Source: a virus. From it: a DNA stretch of 29,882 nucleotides. The notes below the pieces were generated by a model. It did no database searches, was not told where the DNA came from, and was given only the letters and a program-made list of their open reading frames with translations. The stretch lies in IMG/VR virus record IMGVR_UViG_3300036398_001717, positions 1 to 29,882 of that record. One strand, 5' to 3'. A program made the translations under genes and the position numbers. Position 1 is the first letter of the stretch. Each line of letters starts with the position of its first letter. This document shows positions 14,751-21,355 of the stretch, in pieces.

Positions 14751-14948
14751 ATGAACTACATTGTAACGCTAGAAACCTTTAACGGTTCTGTAAAAAAAAT
14801 CAGCCTGCCCTCAAAAGGTGCGGTTGCTCAATTCGTATCAACTTACCCTAACACTTTACCTGTTGGCGTATCTGTAAAAATCGCTTGCGATACCCTTGGA
14901 ATTAGTGGCACACTTCGTGGCACTTCAAAACTCACTTACTCAAATTAA
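14751..14948 (+). CDS. Small protein of unknown function (65 aa)
   Basis: The ATG has AAGAAAGG 8 nt upstream; longer readings would start inside the promoter. Sequence pattern: beta strand, ISLPSKGAVAQFV helix, then Thr/Ser-rich strands. No family recognised. Confidence 0.6.
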   Translation: MNYIVTLETFNGSVKKISLPSKGAVAQFVSTYPNTLPVGVSVKIACDTLGISGTLRGTSKLTYSN

Positions 14949-14968
14949 AGAATAGGAAATAAATAAAA

Positions 14969-15175
14969 ATGGTAAAAGTAGAACACGCACTTCGTTTCGT
15001 AACAGAGTTTGATGAAACTCATCCAGTGGCTCAGCAATTCTTGCGCCTTGATGATGTTTCTCAAATTCATCTTTTAGAGTCAATGCTAAAGGATTTACTA
15101 ACTCCAAAACTAAAGCCAGTAATTGATGAAATCAATGCTAATGGCTCATACGCAATTCTAAAGGTGGCAGAATAA
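14969..15175 (+). CDS. Small helical protein (68 aa)
   Basis: All-helical pattern (HALRFVTEFDETHPVAQQFL, VSQIHLLESMLKDLL). TAATG coupling to the following gene. Unknown. Confidence 0.6.
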   Translation: MVKVEHALRFVTEFDETHPVAQQFLRLDDVSQIHLLESMLKDLLTPKLKPVIDEINANGSYAILKVAE

Positions 15176-15360
15176 TGATGACTAGAAAAGACTATGTAGC
15201 AACTGCTGAAATTCTAAAAAGTTATTCAGACTCAATTGACCAAATTACTTTTGAAGATTTAGTCTATGATTTTACAGATATGTTTCTTTCAGATAATCCA
15301 CGTTTCAACCCAATGACTTTTAAAATTGCGTGTGGTGCAGATATGGAGATGGCTAAATGA
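15175..15360 (+). CDS. Small protein (61 aa)
   Basis: Two Met codons in tandem open the gene in the TAATG overlap. Helical, acidic, with FEDLVYDFTDMFLSDNPRF. Ends in an ATGA overlap. Unknown. Confidence 0.6.
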   Translation: MMTRKDYVATAEILKSYSDSIDQITFEDLVYDFTDMFLSDNPRFNPMTFKIACGADMEMAK

Positions 15361-15506
15361 CTTTAGACACTGGAGCAATTGTTTCAATTATTATTGCGCT
15401 AACACTTAGTTGCGTTGTAATTGTTTACTCAATTAAAAATCAAATGCGATTAGAAAGAGAAATTCGCAGATTGCAAATTGCGTTGCGAACTGAGAGACTA
15501 AAATAA
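15357..15506 (+). CDS. Single-TM protein with basic coiled tail (49 aa)
   Basis: Membrane helix at about 8-25 (IVSIIIALTLSCVVIVY), then a highly basic heptad-like helix (MRLEREIRRLQIALRTERLK). Topology resembles small phage membrane anchors. Function unknown. Confidence 0.6.
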   Translation: MTLDTGAIVSIIIALTLSCVVIVYSIKNQMRLEREIRRLQIALRTERLK

Positions 15507-15515
15507 AAAGGATCC

Positions 15516-15538
15516 TGAGCACGATCTAAAACTGCTCA
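15516..15538 (+). ncRNA. 23-nt 3'-UTR stem-loop, copy 1
   Basis: TGAGCA-N11-TGCTCA with TAAAA in the loop, 9 nt after the stop codon. Confidence 0.65.
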
Positions 15539-15555
15539 AAGTTTCAACTAAAATT

Positions 15556-15576
15556 CGCCGAAGATTTTCCTCGGCG
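15556..15576 (+). terminator. CGCCGA hairpin (repeated family)
   Basis: CGCCGA/TCGGCG stem around GATTTTCC; followed by CAGTCGGGCGTGTCG. No U-run. Confidence 0.5.
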
Positions 15577-15598
15577 CAGTCGGGCGTGTCGCAGCCTG

Positions 15599-15614
15599 TG
15601 TGAGGTTTATCACA
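15599..15614. promoter_or_regulatory. CRP/GlxR-like site, perfect arms
   Basis: TGTGA-GGTTTA-TCACA, about 85 nt upstream of the predicted start at 15691. Confidence 0.65.
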
Positions 15615-15655
15615 CGGCTTGAGCGTCTTACTATTTGGACTTACTGGCTAGTAAG

Positions 15656-15684
15656 TTGATATTTTCTGTCTAATAGGCTAGACT
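15656..15684 (+). promoter_or_regulatory. Sigma-70-type promoter
   Basis: TTGATA-N17-TAGACT. Confidence 0.5.
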
Positions 15685-15736
15685 TACATAGTAAGAAAAA
15701 ATAAATATTGCACACTTACGGCGTGTCGAATTACAT

Positions 15737-15759
15737 TTGTCGCCCCCATAGTGTAAGAT
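15737..15759 (+). promoter_or_regulatory. TGTC-type promoter
   Basis: TTGTCG, 11 nt, TAAGAT; leader about 31 nt to ATG 15797. Confidence 0.5.
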
Positions 15760-15796
15760 ATTTATATCAAGTTAATTAATGAAAGAAGGTCTGCCA

Positions 15797-16003
15797 ATGG
15801 CTACCAAACTATACACAATCGAAAGCCTACTTGTAGGGAAAAACTATCGCTCACGCAATCGCCACTTTGAGGGTGAAATTGTATCTGCTGAAAAGCGTGA
15901 AGGCATTTGGTATGGAGAAAATACTGAAGCCTATCTAATCGAAGTCAATGCTAAAGGCTTGCGAAATAAATTTGCAACAATCGCAGTTAAGGTAGGTGAT
16001 TAA
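15797..16003 (+). CDS. Small beta-rich protein (68 aa)
   Basis: GAAAGAAGG 8 nt before the chosen ATG. FEGEIVSAEKREGIWYGE and the later strands suggest a small barrel. It heads an eight-gene operon to 17137. Unknown. Confidence 0.6.
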   Translation: MATKLYTIESLLVGKNYRSRNRHFEGEIVSAEKREGIWYGENTEAYLIEVNAKGLRNKFATIAVKVGD

Positions 16004-16005
16004 TA

Positions 16006-16149
16006 ATGGGATACATAGAAATTTTTAGAATTGACGAAAGCGGTGCAGGTTGGATAGACTTAGACAATGCAACCCCTGATGAACTATTTAATTTAGAAGT
16101 GGGCTTACTTAATGAAGGCGCACTATTTACAACGAAAGAGGCAGAATAA
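16006..16149 (+). CDS. Small acidic protein (47 aa)
   Basis: Starts 2 nt after the previous stop (TAATAATG) and ends with a TAATG overlap. IEIFRIDESGAGWIDLDN looks beta-rich. Unknown. Confidence 0.6.
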   Translation: MGYIEIFRIDESGAGWIDLDNATPDELFNLEVGLLNEGALFTTKEAE

Positions 16150-16367
16150 TGAACGAATATCTATATGCAGTAACTACCACTAACGATAGTGATTCAGCCC
16201 CTAAGTGGGTTGGTCGCTATAATAATGCACTTGACGCAGTAAATGTCTATAATTCTTTTATTGACCACGGATTTGCGTTAGAGTATCGCACAGTTAATCT
16301 ATCAGAGCCTAATGGAAAAATGCATACAAAGATTTTGTATCGTTCAGGAATTGTAGGGGGTAAGTAA
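16149..16367 (+). CDS. Small protein (72 aa)
   Basis: Coupled at both ends by TAATG. Reads YLYAVTTTND...PKWVGRYNNALDAVNVYNSF, an alpha/beta pattern. No family recognised. Confidence 0.6.
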   Translation: MNEYLYAVTTTNDSDSAPKWVGRYNNALDAVNVYNSFIDHGFALEYRTVNLSEPNGKMHTKILYRSGIVGGK

Positions 16368-16504
16368 TGAGCGATTTAACCTATTGCACAATTTGCTATC
16401 AGAATTTTGAAGATGAGCAATTTAACTATTTATTTGATTATCCAGTCTGCCTAGAGTGTGCAGATGAAGAAGAAATATCCCTACTACTAGAAGGAGCATA
16501 CTAA
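16367..16504 (+). CDS. Zinc-ribbon-like peptide (45 aa)
   Basis: CTIC and CLEC pairs about 21 residues apart form a likely one-zinc knuckle, with an acidic tail. TAATG-coupled to the gene before. Confidence 0.6.
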   Translation: MSDLTYCTICYQNFEDEQFNYLFDYPVCLECADEEEISLLLEGAY

Positions 16505-16505
16505 T

Positions 16506-16790
16506 ATGGGAAGTGTTACAGCGCTAGGAATTCAGGATACAGTCTTGGATTTAGAAACTCAGATTCTTTATCACTTGAAGGGTAATCACTATCCTCCAGT
16601 CCCTGCAGAAATGGTGCAACCTTGCATAGAGGCTATTGACGCTTACTATGACGAAGACTATCAGCGAATGATTGATATGCCTATGGTTGGCGACTTTCAG
16701 ATTCTCTATCGTGGAGAAACTCAAGCCCCTGCCAGTGCAATTGTAAGCCAGCACCACTTGGAATTTTGGCTACCTGATTGGGAGGACTAA
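16506..16790 (+). CDS. Conserved-looking small protein (94 aa)
   Basis: Acidic, with EMVQPCIEAIDAYYDEDYQRM and a C-terminal HHLEFWLPDWED. AGAAGGAG ribosome site in the end of the gene before. No family named. Confidence 0.6.
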   Translation: MGSVTALGIQDTVLDLETQILYHLKGNHYPPVPAEMVQPCIEAIDAYYDEDYQRMIDMPMVGDFQILYRGETQAPASAIVSQHHLEFWLPDWED

Positions 16791-16791
16791 A

Positions 16792-16893
16792 ATGGATCAA
16801 GATAAGTCACTAAGAGAACTACTAGATGAAGTAAATGACGACTATCAAAATTTCTATGAGGCTATATCAAAAATGAAATTGAAGGGTGAATAA
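16792..16893 (+). CDS. 33-aa acidic helical peptide
   Basis: Starts 1 nt after the stop of the 94-aa gene. SLRELLDEVNDDYQNFYEAI is one amphipathic helix. Support is operon position only. Confidence 0.5.
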   Translation: MDQDKSLRELLDEVNDDYQNFYEAISKMKLKGE

Positions 16894-16894
16894 A

Positions 16895-17137
16895 ATGACT
16901 GCTACAATGAATGCTATGGAATTGATACACGCAGATAACTTAACTCCAGACCAATTGATGGTTGAAGACTTAATTGAAACTGAAGAGGGTATAGTTGAAA
17001 TTAAATCTATCTCTTCAGATTCTACTGGAGATAAATATTTTATTGAATGCCAAAATGAATTTGGTGAAGTGGAATCATTTGAATTTAATTTTGATTCACA
17101 AATAAAGTTATTTGTTTTTATTGAAGAAGAGGAGTAA
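16895..17137 (+). CDS. Very acidic protein (80 aa)
   Basis: The ATG has GAAGGG about 10 nt upstream; a GTG 9 nt earlier is possible. Extremely acidic, ending FIEEEE, with no basic patch. This could be DNA mimicry or an inhibitor, a guess from charge alone. Confidence 0.6.
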   Translation: MTATMNAMELIHADNLTPDQLMVEDLIETEEGIVEIKSISSDSTGDKYFIECQNEFGEVESFEFNFDSQIKLFVFIEEEE

Positions 17138-17141
17138 AAAT

Positions 17142-17161
17142 CGCCGAGGTTTTCATCGGCG
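17142..17161 (+). terminator. CGCCGA hairpin (repeated family)
   Basis: CGCCGA/TCGGCG, loop GGTTTTCA, 4 nt after the stop, followed by CAGTCGGGCGTGTC. Confidence 0.5.
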
Positions 17162-17175
17162 CAGTCGGGCGTGTC

Positions 17176-17195
17176 TGTGGACAGCCTGTGGATAA
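17176..17195 (-). repeat. Isolated DnaA-box-like pair
   Basis: TGTGGACAG and TGTGGATAA, 11 bp apart; the second is the perfect complement of TTATCCACA. Confidence 0.5.
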
Positions 17196-17280
17196 CTCTG
17201 ATCTACTCACCAGTAACCAATATAAAATTTCTTTAAGATAGAGAGTTTTATTTCCCAGATCCTGGGCGCAGAAAAAATTT

Positions 17281-17296
17281 TGTGATTTTAATCACA
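17281..17296. promoter_or_regulatory. CRP/GlxR-like site, perfect arms
   Basis: TGTGA-TTTTAA-TCACA, centre about 54 nt upstream of the predicted start at 17343. Confidence 0.65.
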
Positions 17297-17306
17297 TCCA
17301 TAGGAT

Positions 17307-17336
17307 TTGACATTTTTGGTATATGTGTGTTAGTAT
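17307..17336 (+). promoter_or_regulatory. Sigma-70-type promoter, leaderless
   Basis: TTGACA-N18-TAGTAT, ending 6 nt before ATG 17343. Confidence 0.6.
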
Positions 17337-17342
17337 TGTTAT

Positions 17343-17489
17343 ATGAAGAAAACAAATGAGGAATTACGCAGACTTATGGAACTCCGTAGGTCTAACGCTG
17401 CCTCTGCCGTGCCTTCTAAAAAGACTTACAATCGAAAGAAATGTCAGTCAGCCCTGCTACAATATAAATATCAACAAAAAGGAGAATAG
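17343..17489 (+). CDS. Small basic protein (48 aa)
   Basis: Leaderless start. MKKTNEELRRLMELRRSNAA is a basic helix and the whole chain is rich in Lys/Arg, suggesting nucleic-acid binding. Its 3' end carries a TGTC-type promoter and the next gene's ribosome site. Confidence 0.55.
   Translation: MKKTNEELRRLMELRRSNAASAVPSKKTYNRKKCQSALLQYKYQQKGE
17441..17463 (+). promoter_or_regulatory. TGTC-type promoter within gene end
   Basis: ATGTCA, 11 nt, TACAAT, then a 25-nt leader with AAAAAGGAG before ATG 17495. Confidence 0.6.
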
Positions 17490-17494
17490 CCCCT

Positions 17495-17671
17495 ATGGGA
17501 AATATCGCAGATGAATTCTATGACGAATACTACGCAACAACCTGTCCCTCTTGCCGTGAGAATGCGGTGGATGAATATGAAGATAAATGCACTCATTGCC
17601 TACTAGAAGAAATGTCCGCAACATATAATGAAGACATTGCTCTAGAAATGAGTCTTGGCCTTGACTACTAA
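17495..17671 (+). CDS. Zinc-ribbon-like protein (58 aa)
   Basis: CPSC and CTHC pairs about 15 residues apart in an acidic chain. Strong ribosome site AAAAAGGAG. It overlaps the GP88-like gene by 17 nt. Confidence 0.6.
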   Translation: MGNIADEFYDEYYATTCPSCRENAVDEYEDKCTHCLLEEMSATYNEDIALEMSLGLDY

Positions 17672-18395
17672 TACCCTTAAACTAAAAAGATCTAACGATA
17701 GAAAGGTGGCTAACCTTGTCACAAAAAATGGAAAGCAAGCCGCAATTGCTAACACGTTCGGATTACCTGCAGGAAAGCAATTTTCTTGTCCTGGTGCAAC
17801 GTCTGTCTGTGAAACTGTTTGCTACGCAGGCAAGTTGGAAAAAGTATTCCCAACAGTAAAAGTTAATCTACTCCATAACTGGAACCTACTTAAGGACGCA
17901 GACTATGAAACTATGGTTGCACTACTTAAGGAAATGATAGTTGATTTTATAAAGGACTGCGCTAAGAAAGACGCACCCCTACTCTTCCGTATCCACTGGG
18001 ACGGAGATTTCTTTAATGATACATATGCTTATGCGTGGAAGCAAGTCATAATGGATTATAGATTTGTTCAATTCTGGGTATATACACGTGTTGAATCTGC
18101 AGCGCTTATGCTAAAGGACCAACCTAATCTATCACTATACTATTCTACAGATAGCGAGAATAAGTCTATTGGTATTAATCTTAAGACTGAGCACGGAATC
18201 AAGTTAGCATATCTTGCTAAGAATTTTGCAATTGGTCAAGCAGATATGAAAGAACTTACCAATAAGCCAGGGGCAATGTGTCCTGAGAATAGAAAACAAA
18301 TTCCACTAATTAGTAATGCAGGGTCCGCTTGCGTTTCTTGCTCTCTGTGTGTTTATAATAAAGCAGACATCGTATTTAGTGCGAGTAAAAAATAA
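17655..18395 (+). CDS. GP88-family phage protein (Gene product 88-like)
   Basis: The 246-aa protein has FSCPGATSVCETVCYAGK at about 43-60 (C45, C52, C56), RIHWDGDFFND at about 112-122, and a late cluster CP...CVSCSLC (C209, C226, C229, C232). I recognise the family of actinophage 'gene product 88' proteins, whose function is not known to me. Eight Cys in two clusters around a conserved His/Asp stretch suggest a metal or iron-sulfur centre. The start is taken as TTG within the end of the preceding gene; a second TTG two codons on is possible. A TAATG overlap joins it to a 23-aa TM peptide. Confidence 0.7.
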   Translation: MALTTNTLKLKRSNDRKVANLVTKNGKQAAIANTFGLPAGKQFSCPGATSVCETVCYAGKLEKVFPTVKVNLLHNWNLLKDADYETMVALLKEMIVDFIKDCAKKDAPLLFRIHWDGDFFNDTYAYAWKQVIMDYRFVQFWVYTRVESAALMLKDQPNLSLYYSTDSENKSIGINLKTEHGIKLAYLAKNFAIGQADMKELTNKPGAMCPENRKQIPLISNAGSACVSCSLCVYNKADIVFSASKK

Positions 18396-18466
18396 TGGAT
18401 CCACTAGTATACGTGTTAATGATAATAATCGTCACTGTTAGTCTCCTTGGAGGTGCAGGGAACTAA
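18395..18466 (+). CDS. 23-aa TM peptide
   Basis: TAATG-coupled. LVYVLMIIIVTVSLLGG is a complete membrane helix. Short, so reality depends on the coupling. Confidence 0.4.
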   Translation: MDPLVYVLMIIIVTVSLLGGAGN

Positions 18467-18470
18467 AAAT

Positions 18471-18490
18471 CCCCTGCAAAATCCTCGGGG
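18471..18490 (+). terminator. CCCC/GGGG hairpin (repeated family)
   Basis: CCCC TGCAAAATCCTC GGGG, 4 nt after the stop; weak stem but the same inner sequence as at 20155. Confidence 0.4.
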
Positions 18491-18532
18491 GCCTGACCAG
18501 TCATTTGTCAAGCCCAAAACGCCCATTTACGA

Positions 18533-18548
18533 AGTGATATTTATCACA
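18533..18548. promoter_or_regulatory. CRP-like site
   Basis: AGTGA-N6-TCACA, centre about 63 nt upstream of predicted start 18604. Confidence 0.5.
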
Positions 18549-18568
18549 CCTGAATTACGAGGTTGGAT

Positions 18569-18597
18569 TTGTATTTCTGAGATTTTTTTGCTATACT
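18569..18597 (+). promoter_or_regulatory. Sigma-70-type promoter
   Basis: TTGTAT-N17-TATACT; ends 6 nt before an in-frame ATG at 18604. Confidence 0.5.
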
Positions 18598-18660
18598 TAT
18601 AATATGAAGGAAAAAACCTACATAGTCCAAAATATGAGATTTTTCTGGCATAATTTGTAT

Positions 18661-18683
18661 TTGTCAGTAGAAAATGTTATACT
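18661..18683 (+). promoter_or_regulatory. TGTC-type promoter
   Basis: TTGTCA, 11 nt, TATACT; leader about 25 nt with AAAGGAG to ATG 18715. Confidence 0.6.
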
Positions 18684-18714
18684 TGGATTATCAACAAAAC
18701 AAAGGAGAAACAAA

Positions 18715-18882
18715 ATGACAGTAGCAACAAATACATACAAGGTAGGCGACCTCTACACTTCACAGAAGTCAAAGGTAACAGGAACTATCTTGGAAATCAA
18801 GCCAAACATTGACGGACAGAGCGTTCGTGTTAAGTTAGATGTAAATGGCAACACACGCTGGACAACTTGGACAGCAAAGTAA
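18715..18882 (+). CDS. Small beta-barrel-like protein (55 aa)
   Basis: MTVATNTYKVGDLYTSQKSK... with KVTGTILEIKPNIDGQSVRV is an SH3/KOW-like beta pattern. The ATG has AAAGGAG 8 nt upstream. The frame stays open back to ATG 18604, which is at the leaderless distance from another promoter, so a 92-aa form may also be made. Confidence 0.65.
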   Translation: MTVATNTYKVGDLYTSQKSKVTGTILEIKPNIDGQSVRVKLDVNGNTRWTTWTAK

Positions 18883-18898
18883 TCTAATTACTTATTCC

Positions 18899-18921
18899 TG
18901 AGCAAGAATTAAAAAGGCTCA
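18899..18921 (+). ncRNA. 23-nt 3'-UTR stem-loop, copy 2
   Basis: TGAGC/GCTCA arms and inner TTAAAAA; 16 nt after the stop. Confidence 0.65.
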
Positions 18922-18930
18922 CCACAACAA

Positions 18931-18953
18931 ATGTCAGACCTACCCCCTATAAT
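18931..18953 (+). promoter_or_regulatory. TGTC-type promoter
   Basis: ATGTCA, 11 nt, TATAAT; leader about 29 nt. Confidence 0.65.
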
Positions 18954-18988
18954 AGAAAATAACCCACAAAAAGAAAAGAGAAAAACCA

Positions 18989-19411
18989 ATGGCAAGAGGA
19001 AAAGCAATCTCAGTAAAAATCCCTACTCAGCGAGTAATTACTGCACTAGAAACAAAGTTGGCAGAACTAGAGGCTAACTACAAGACACAAGATGAAAACG
19101 AAGCAAAGTATCAAGAAGCATACAAGGCTTGGCAGAAAGAGTTAGCAGATTTCGCTATTGCTAATTTTGCTAAGGCAGAGAACATCAGAACAAACTATCG
19201 CACTTGGAACAAGACTCTCAATGTTGATTTTGACATTGTAGGTTCAGACAAGGACTTCCCTGTTGAGCCTGAGCGCAACTTTGAGCAAATCCACAGACAC
19301 TCATACAATGAGCAAAAAGAGGAAATCTCAAACGCAATTCGTATCCTCAAAATGACAGATGAGGAAGTAGTAAATACCTCAACATACAATGCGGTGGCTC
19401 GCTACCTATAA
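18989..19411 (+). CDS. Coiled-coil phage protein (140 aa)
   Basis: MARGKAISVKIPTQRVITAL then a long helix about 20-65 (LETKLAELEANYKTQDENEA onward) and a beta-rich middle. Soluble, charged; no catalytic motif seen. GAAAAGAG serves as ribosome site. Own TGTC-type promoter, own 3' stem-loop: a single-gene unit. Confidence 0.65.
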   Translation: MARGKAISVKIPTQRVITALETKLAELEANYKTQDENEAKYQEAYKAWQKELADFAIANFAKAENIRTNYRTWNKTLNVDFDIVGSDKDFPVEPERNFEQIHRHSYNEQKEEISNAIRILKMTDEEVVNTSTYNAVARYL

Positions 19412-19439
19412 TTCCCAATAACGGGAATAACAAACCACC

Positions 19440-19462
19440 TGAGCAAGTGGCTAAAAGGCTCA
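19440..19462 (+). ncRNA. 23-nt 3'-UTR stem-loop, copy 3
   Basis: TGAGC/GCTCA arms with CTAAAAG inside; 28 nt after the stop. Confidence 0.65.
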
Positions 19463-19633
19463 CACAATTAAATAATTGGAGTGGGTTTCAAACTAACCTA
19501 GGTGCCTGCTCCTTTAATTCGCCAGGCTGATTAGGGCGATCATAGAAATACTATAGAGCGGAAACATAGGTAGTTAGCAGGGATCTCACCTAATGTCCTA
19601 AGTAATACCCTGCCCCGCAAGGGGCCCTGAGAC
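19463..19633. other. Gene-free, possibly structured RNA
   Basis: About 170 nt without a credible gene on either strand. Contains GCCCC-GCAA-GGGGC (a GNRA-capped hairpin at about 19612) and GGAG...CTCC pairing around GGTTTCAAACTAACC. More GC-balanced than other gaps. Confidence 0.35.
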
Positions 19634-19656
19634 TTGTCAGTGGGCACTAGTATAAT
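19634..19656 (+). promoter_or_regulatory. TGTC-type promoter
   Basis: TTGTCA, 11 nt, TATAAT; leader about 25 nt. Confidence 0.6.
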
Positions 19657-19687
19657 TAAATTAACAACAAACAGAAAGAGGCCCCCA

Positions 19688-20104
19688 ATGGACCAAAAAG
19701 TAACAATAGTAAATGCAACAGAAGACTTTCTTCGTGATTCTCTAGCAAAGGCAACGCTACGTGTTGCAGAACTTGAAGAGCACATTCAGAAAGTAACTCA
19801 GCGCTCATATGTAGATTCTGCAGATAAAAACCGTATGGTTGAAGCAATGCAAGAGTGGACCTTAGAATCTTTGGATGAAGGTGCCATTGAAGAATCTCAA
19901 GCAGAAGAGATTGCAGATATCTGTGGCTTTGAACTTACAAAGGAATTTGAAGTTGAAGTTACAGTAATGTATTCCGTAACTGTAAATGCACGTAATGAAG
20001 AATCAGCAATCAATGCAATTCACGAAATCGATTTCGACACAGTGTCTTACAACGATGATTCAATTTCTTATTTGTCATCATCAGTTGATAGAGTGGATAT
20101 TTAG
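19688..20104 (+). CDS. Acidic phage protein (138 aa)
   Basis: Start chosen for GAAAGAGG 8 nt upstream. N-terminal coiled coil (FLRDSLAKATLRVAELEEHI), acidic middle, then a beta-rich domain (EFEVEVTVMYSVTVNARNEE) similar in style to the 59-aa product at 23739. Function unknown. Confidence 0.65.
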   Translation: MDQKVTIVNATEDFLRDSLAKATLRVAELEEHIQKVTQRSYVDSADKNRMVEAMQEWTLESLDEGAIEESQAEEIADICGFELTKEFEVEVTVMYSVTVNARNEESAINAIHEIDFDTVSYNDDSISYLSSSVDRVDI

Positions 20105-20124
20105 TAGGGGGCTACTAATAAACC

Positions 20125-20147
20125 TGAGCACGTTTTAAAACTGCTCA
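20125..20147 (+). ncRNA. 23-nt 3'-UTR stem-loop, copy 4
   Basis: TGAGCA-N11-TGCTCA, inner TTTTAAAA; 20 nt after the stop. Confidence 0.65.
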
Positions 20148-20154
20148 CTCAGTT

Positions 20155-20174
20155 CCCCGCAAAAATCCTCGGGG
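20155..20174 (+). terminator. CCCCG/CGGGG hairpin (repeated family)
   Basis: CCCCG CAAAAATCCT CGGGG. No U-run. Confidence 0.5.
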
Positions 20175-20214
20175 CGCAGCCCCATTTGTCAAGTCGACAC
20201 GCCGTTTACGATGG

Positions 20215-20230
20215 GGTGATCTTTACCACA
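20215..20230. promoter_or_regulatory. Degenerate CRP-like site
   Basis: GGTGA-N6-CCACA, following an inverted copy of the ACGGCGTGTCG word (20195-20205). Confidence 0.35.
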
Positions 20231-20269
20231 ATGTCCGATTTATCCATATCTAACTATCCCAATTTGCAT

Positions 20270-20292
20270 ATGTCAGTCAGTCCTGCTATACT
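20270..20292 (+). promoter_or_regulatory. TGTC-type promoter
   Basis: ATGTCA, 11 nt, TATACT; leader about 24 nt. Confidence 0.65.
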
Positions 20293-20322
20293 TGAAATAT
20301 CAACAACAGAAAGAAGGAAATC

Positions 20323-21345
20323 GTGGCTCACGACTTAGAAACACAAAATGGCAAAACCTCATTCGCATCATTCAGAGAACCTGCTTGGCACGGATTGGGA
20401 ACTGTATTCACAGAAGAAAAAACAACAAGCGAAATGCTTGCTGCTGCAAATCTTAATGGGTGGAATGTTCGCCTAGAAGATTTGGAAACCCCCTCACATC
20501 TTACAAGCGACAAGAACTACCAATATGTTCTTCGCACAAATCCCACAGACAACACTCAGACAGATATTCTTGGCGTTGTAGGTGAGCGTTATCACGTTCT
20601 ACAAAATGAAGATTTATTTTCATTTGGTGATAACATCCTAGACGGTGGAGGTCGTTGGGAAACCGCTGGTTCTATCAAGGGTGGTCGTGTTGTATTTGGC
20701 GCTCTTGCTCTTGAGCGTGAAACAATTCTTGACCCAAATGGCGTAAGTGATAAGGTAAAAACTTATTTGCTTATCAACACATCACACGATGGCTCTATTG
20801 CAATTCAAGCATCTATTACACCTGTTCGTGTTGTATGCGCTAACACTCTTAACCTTGCTCTTGGTGGCGTAGGTCGTAAGAAGAATAAGGGCATCAAGCA
20901 ATCTTTCAAGATTCGCCACACACAGACCGCTAATGGCAAGGTGCAAATCGCAAGAGAAACTCTTGGGCTTGCTAATGCCTATATGGACGAATTCGATACT
21001 ATGGCTAAGGCTATGTTTGAGAAGGAAGTCAATGCTAAAATGTTTAACGACATTATTCTTGCTGCATATCCAAAGCCTGAAAAGGATGCTAAGGGTGCTG
21101 TAAAGAAATGGGAAAACAAAGTCGATACTATTAACGACATCTATACAGGTGAATTTAATGGTATGATTGCTGGTAATGCGTGGGGTGCATTTAATGCACT
21201 TACTGAGCGCCTTGACTGGTATCGTTCTGCAAGAGGTGGTTCTAACGAATCTATTCTTGCATCTGCAAGTGGATTTGACCCTGCAATTAACGCAGAGAAA
21301 AATCGTTTGCTAAAAGTTGTGCAAAATGTTATGTCGTTAGCATAA
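20323..21345 (+). CDS. DUF932 / TIGR03299 phage-plasmid protein
   Basis: The 340-aa product shows the family's opening (FREPAWHGLGTVF about 17-29), the ILGVVGERYHVLQNED block about 84-99, and LLINTSHDGS...PVRVVCANTLN about 146-175. The family is widespread in actinophages and plasmids next to replication genes; its molecular role is not established. GTG start with AGAAGGAA upstream. It has its own promoter, a 3' stem-loop and a downstream tRNA gene, and is probably highly expressed early. Confidence 0.85.
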   Translation: MAHDLETQNGKTSFASFREPAWHGLGTVFTEEKTTSEMLAAANLNGWNVRLEDLETPSHLTSDKNYQYVLRTNPTDNTQTDILGVVGERYHVLQNEDLFSFGDNILDGGGRWETAGSIKGGRVVFGALALERETILDPNGVSDKVKTYLLINTSHDGSIAIQASITPVRVVCANTLNLALGGVGRKKNKGIKQSFKIRHTQTANGKVQIARETLGLANAYMDEFDTMAKAMFEKEVNAKMFNDIILAAYPKPEKDAKGAVKKWENKVDTINDIYTGEFNGMIAGNAWGAFNALTERLDWYRSARGGSNESILASASGFDPAINAEKNRLLKVVQNVMSLA

Positions 21346-21355
21346 CAAAAAATCC

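Larger units (their letters stand above)
15507..15796 (+). other. Modular intergenic region
   Basis: Contains, in order, the 23-nt stem-loop, a CGCCGA hairpin, CGGGCGTGTCG (15581), a CRP-like site (15599), a sigma-70 promoter (15656), ACGGCGTGTCG again (15718) and a TGTC-type promoter (15737). No gene seen. Confidence 0.7.

Noticed and set aside
19540-19785. Minus-strand frames of 63-81 codons
   Set aside because: They lie opposite a promoter and a good plus-strand gene, lack ribosome sites, and have low-complexity Leu/Ser content typical of antisense frames.
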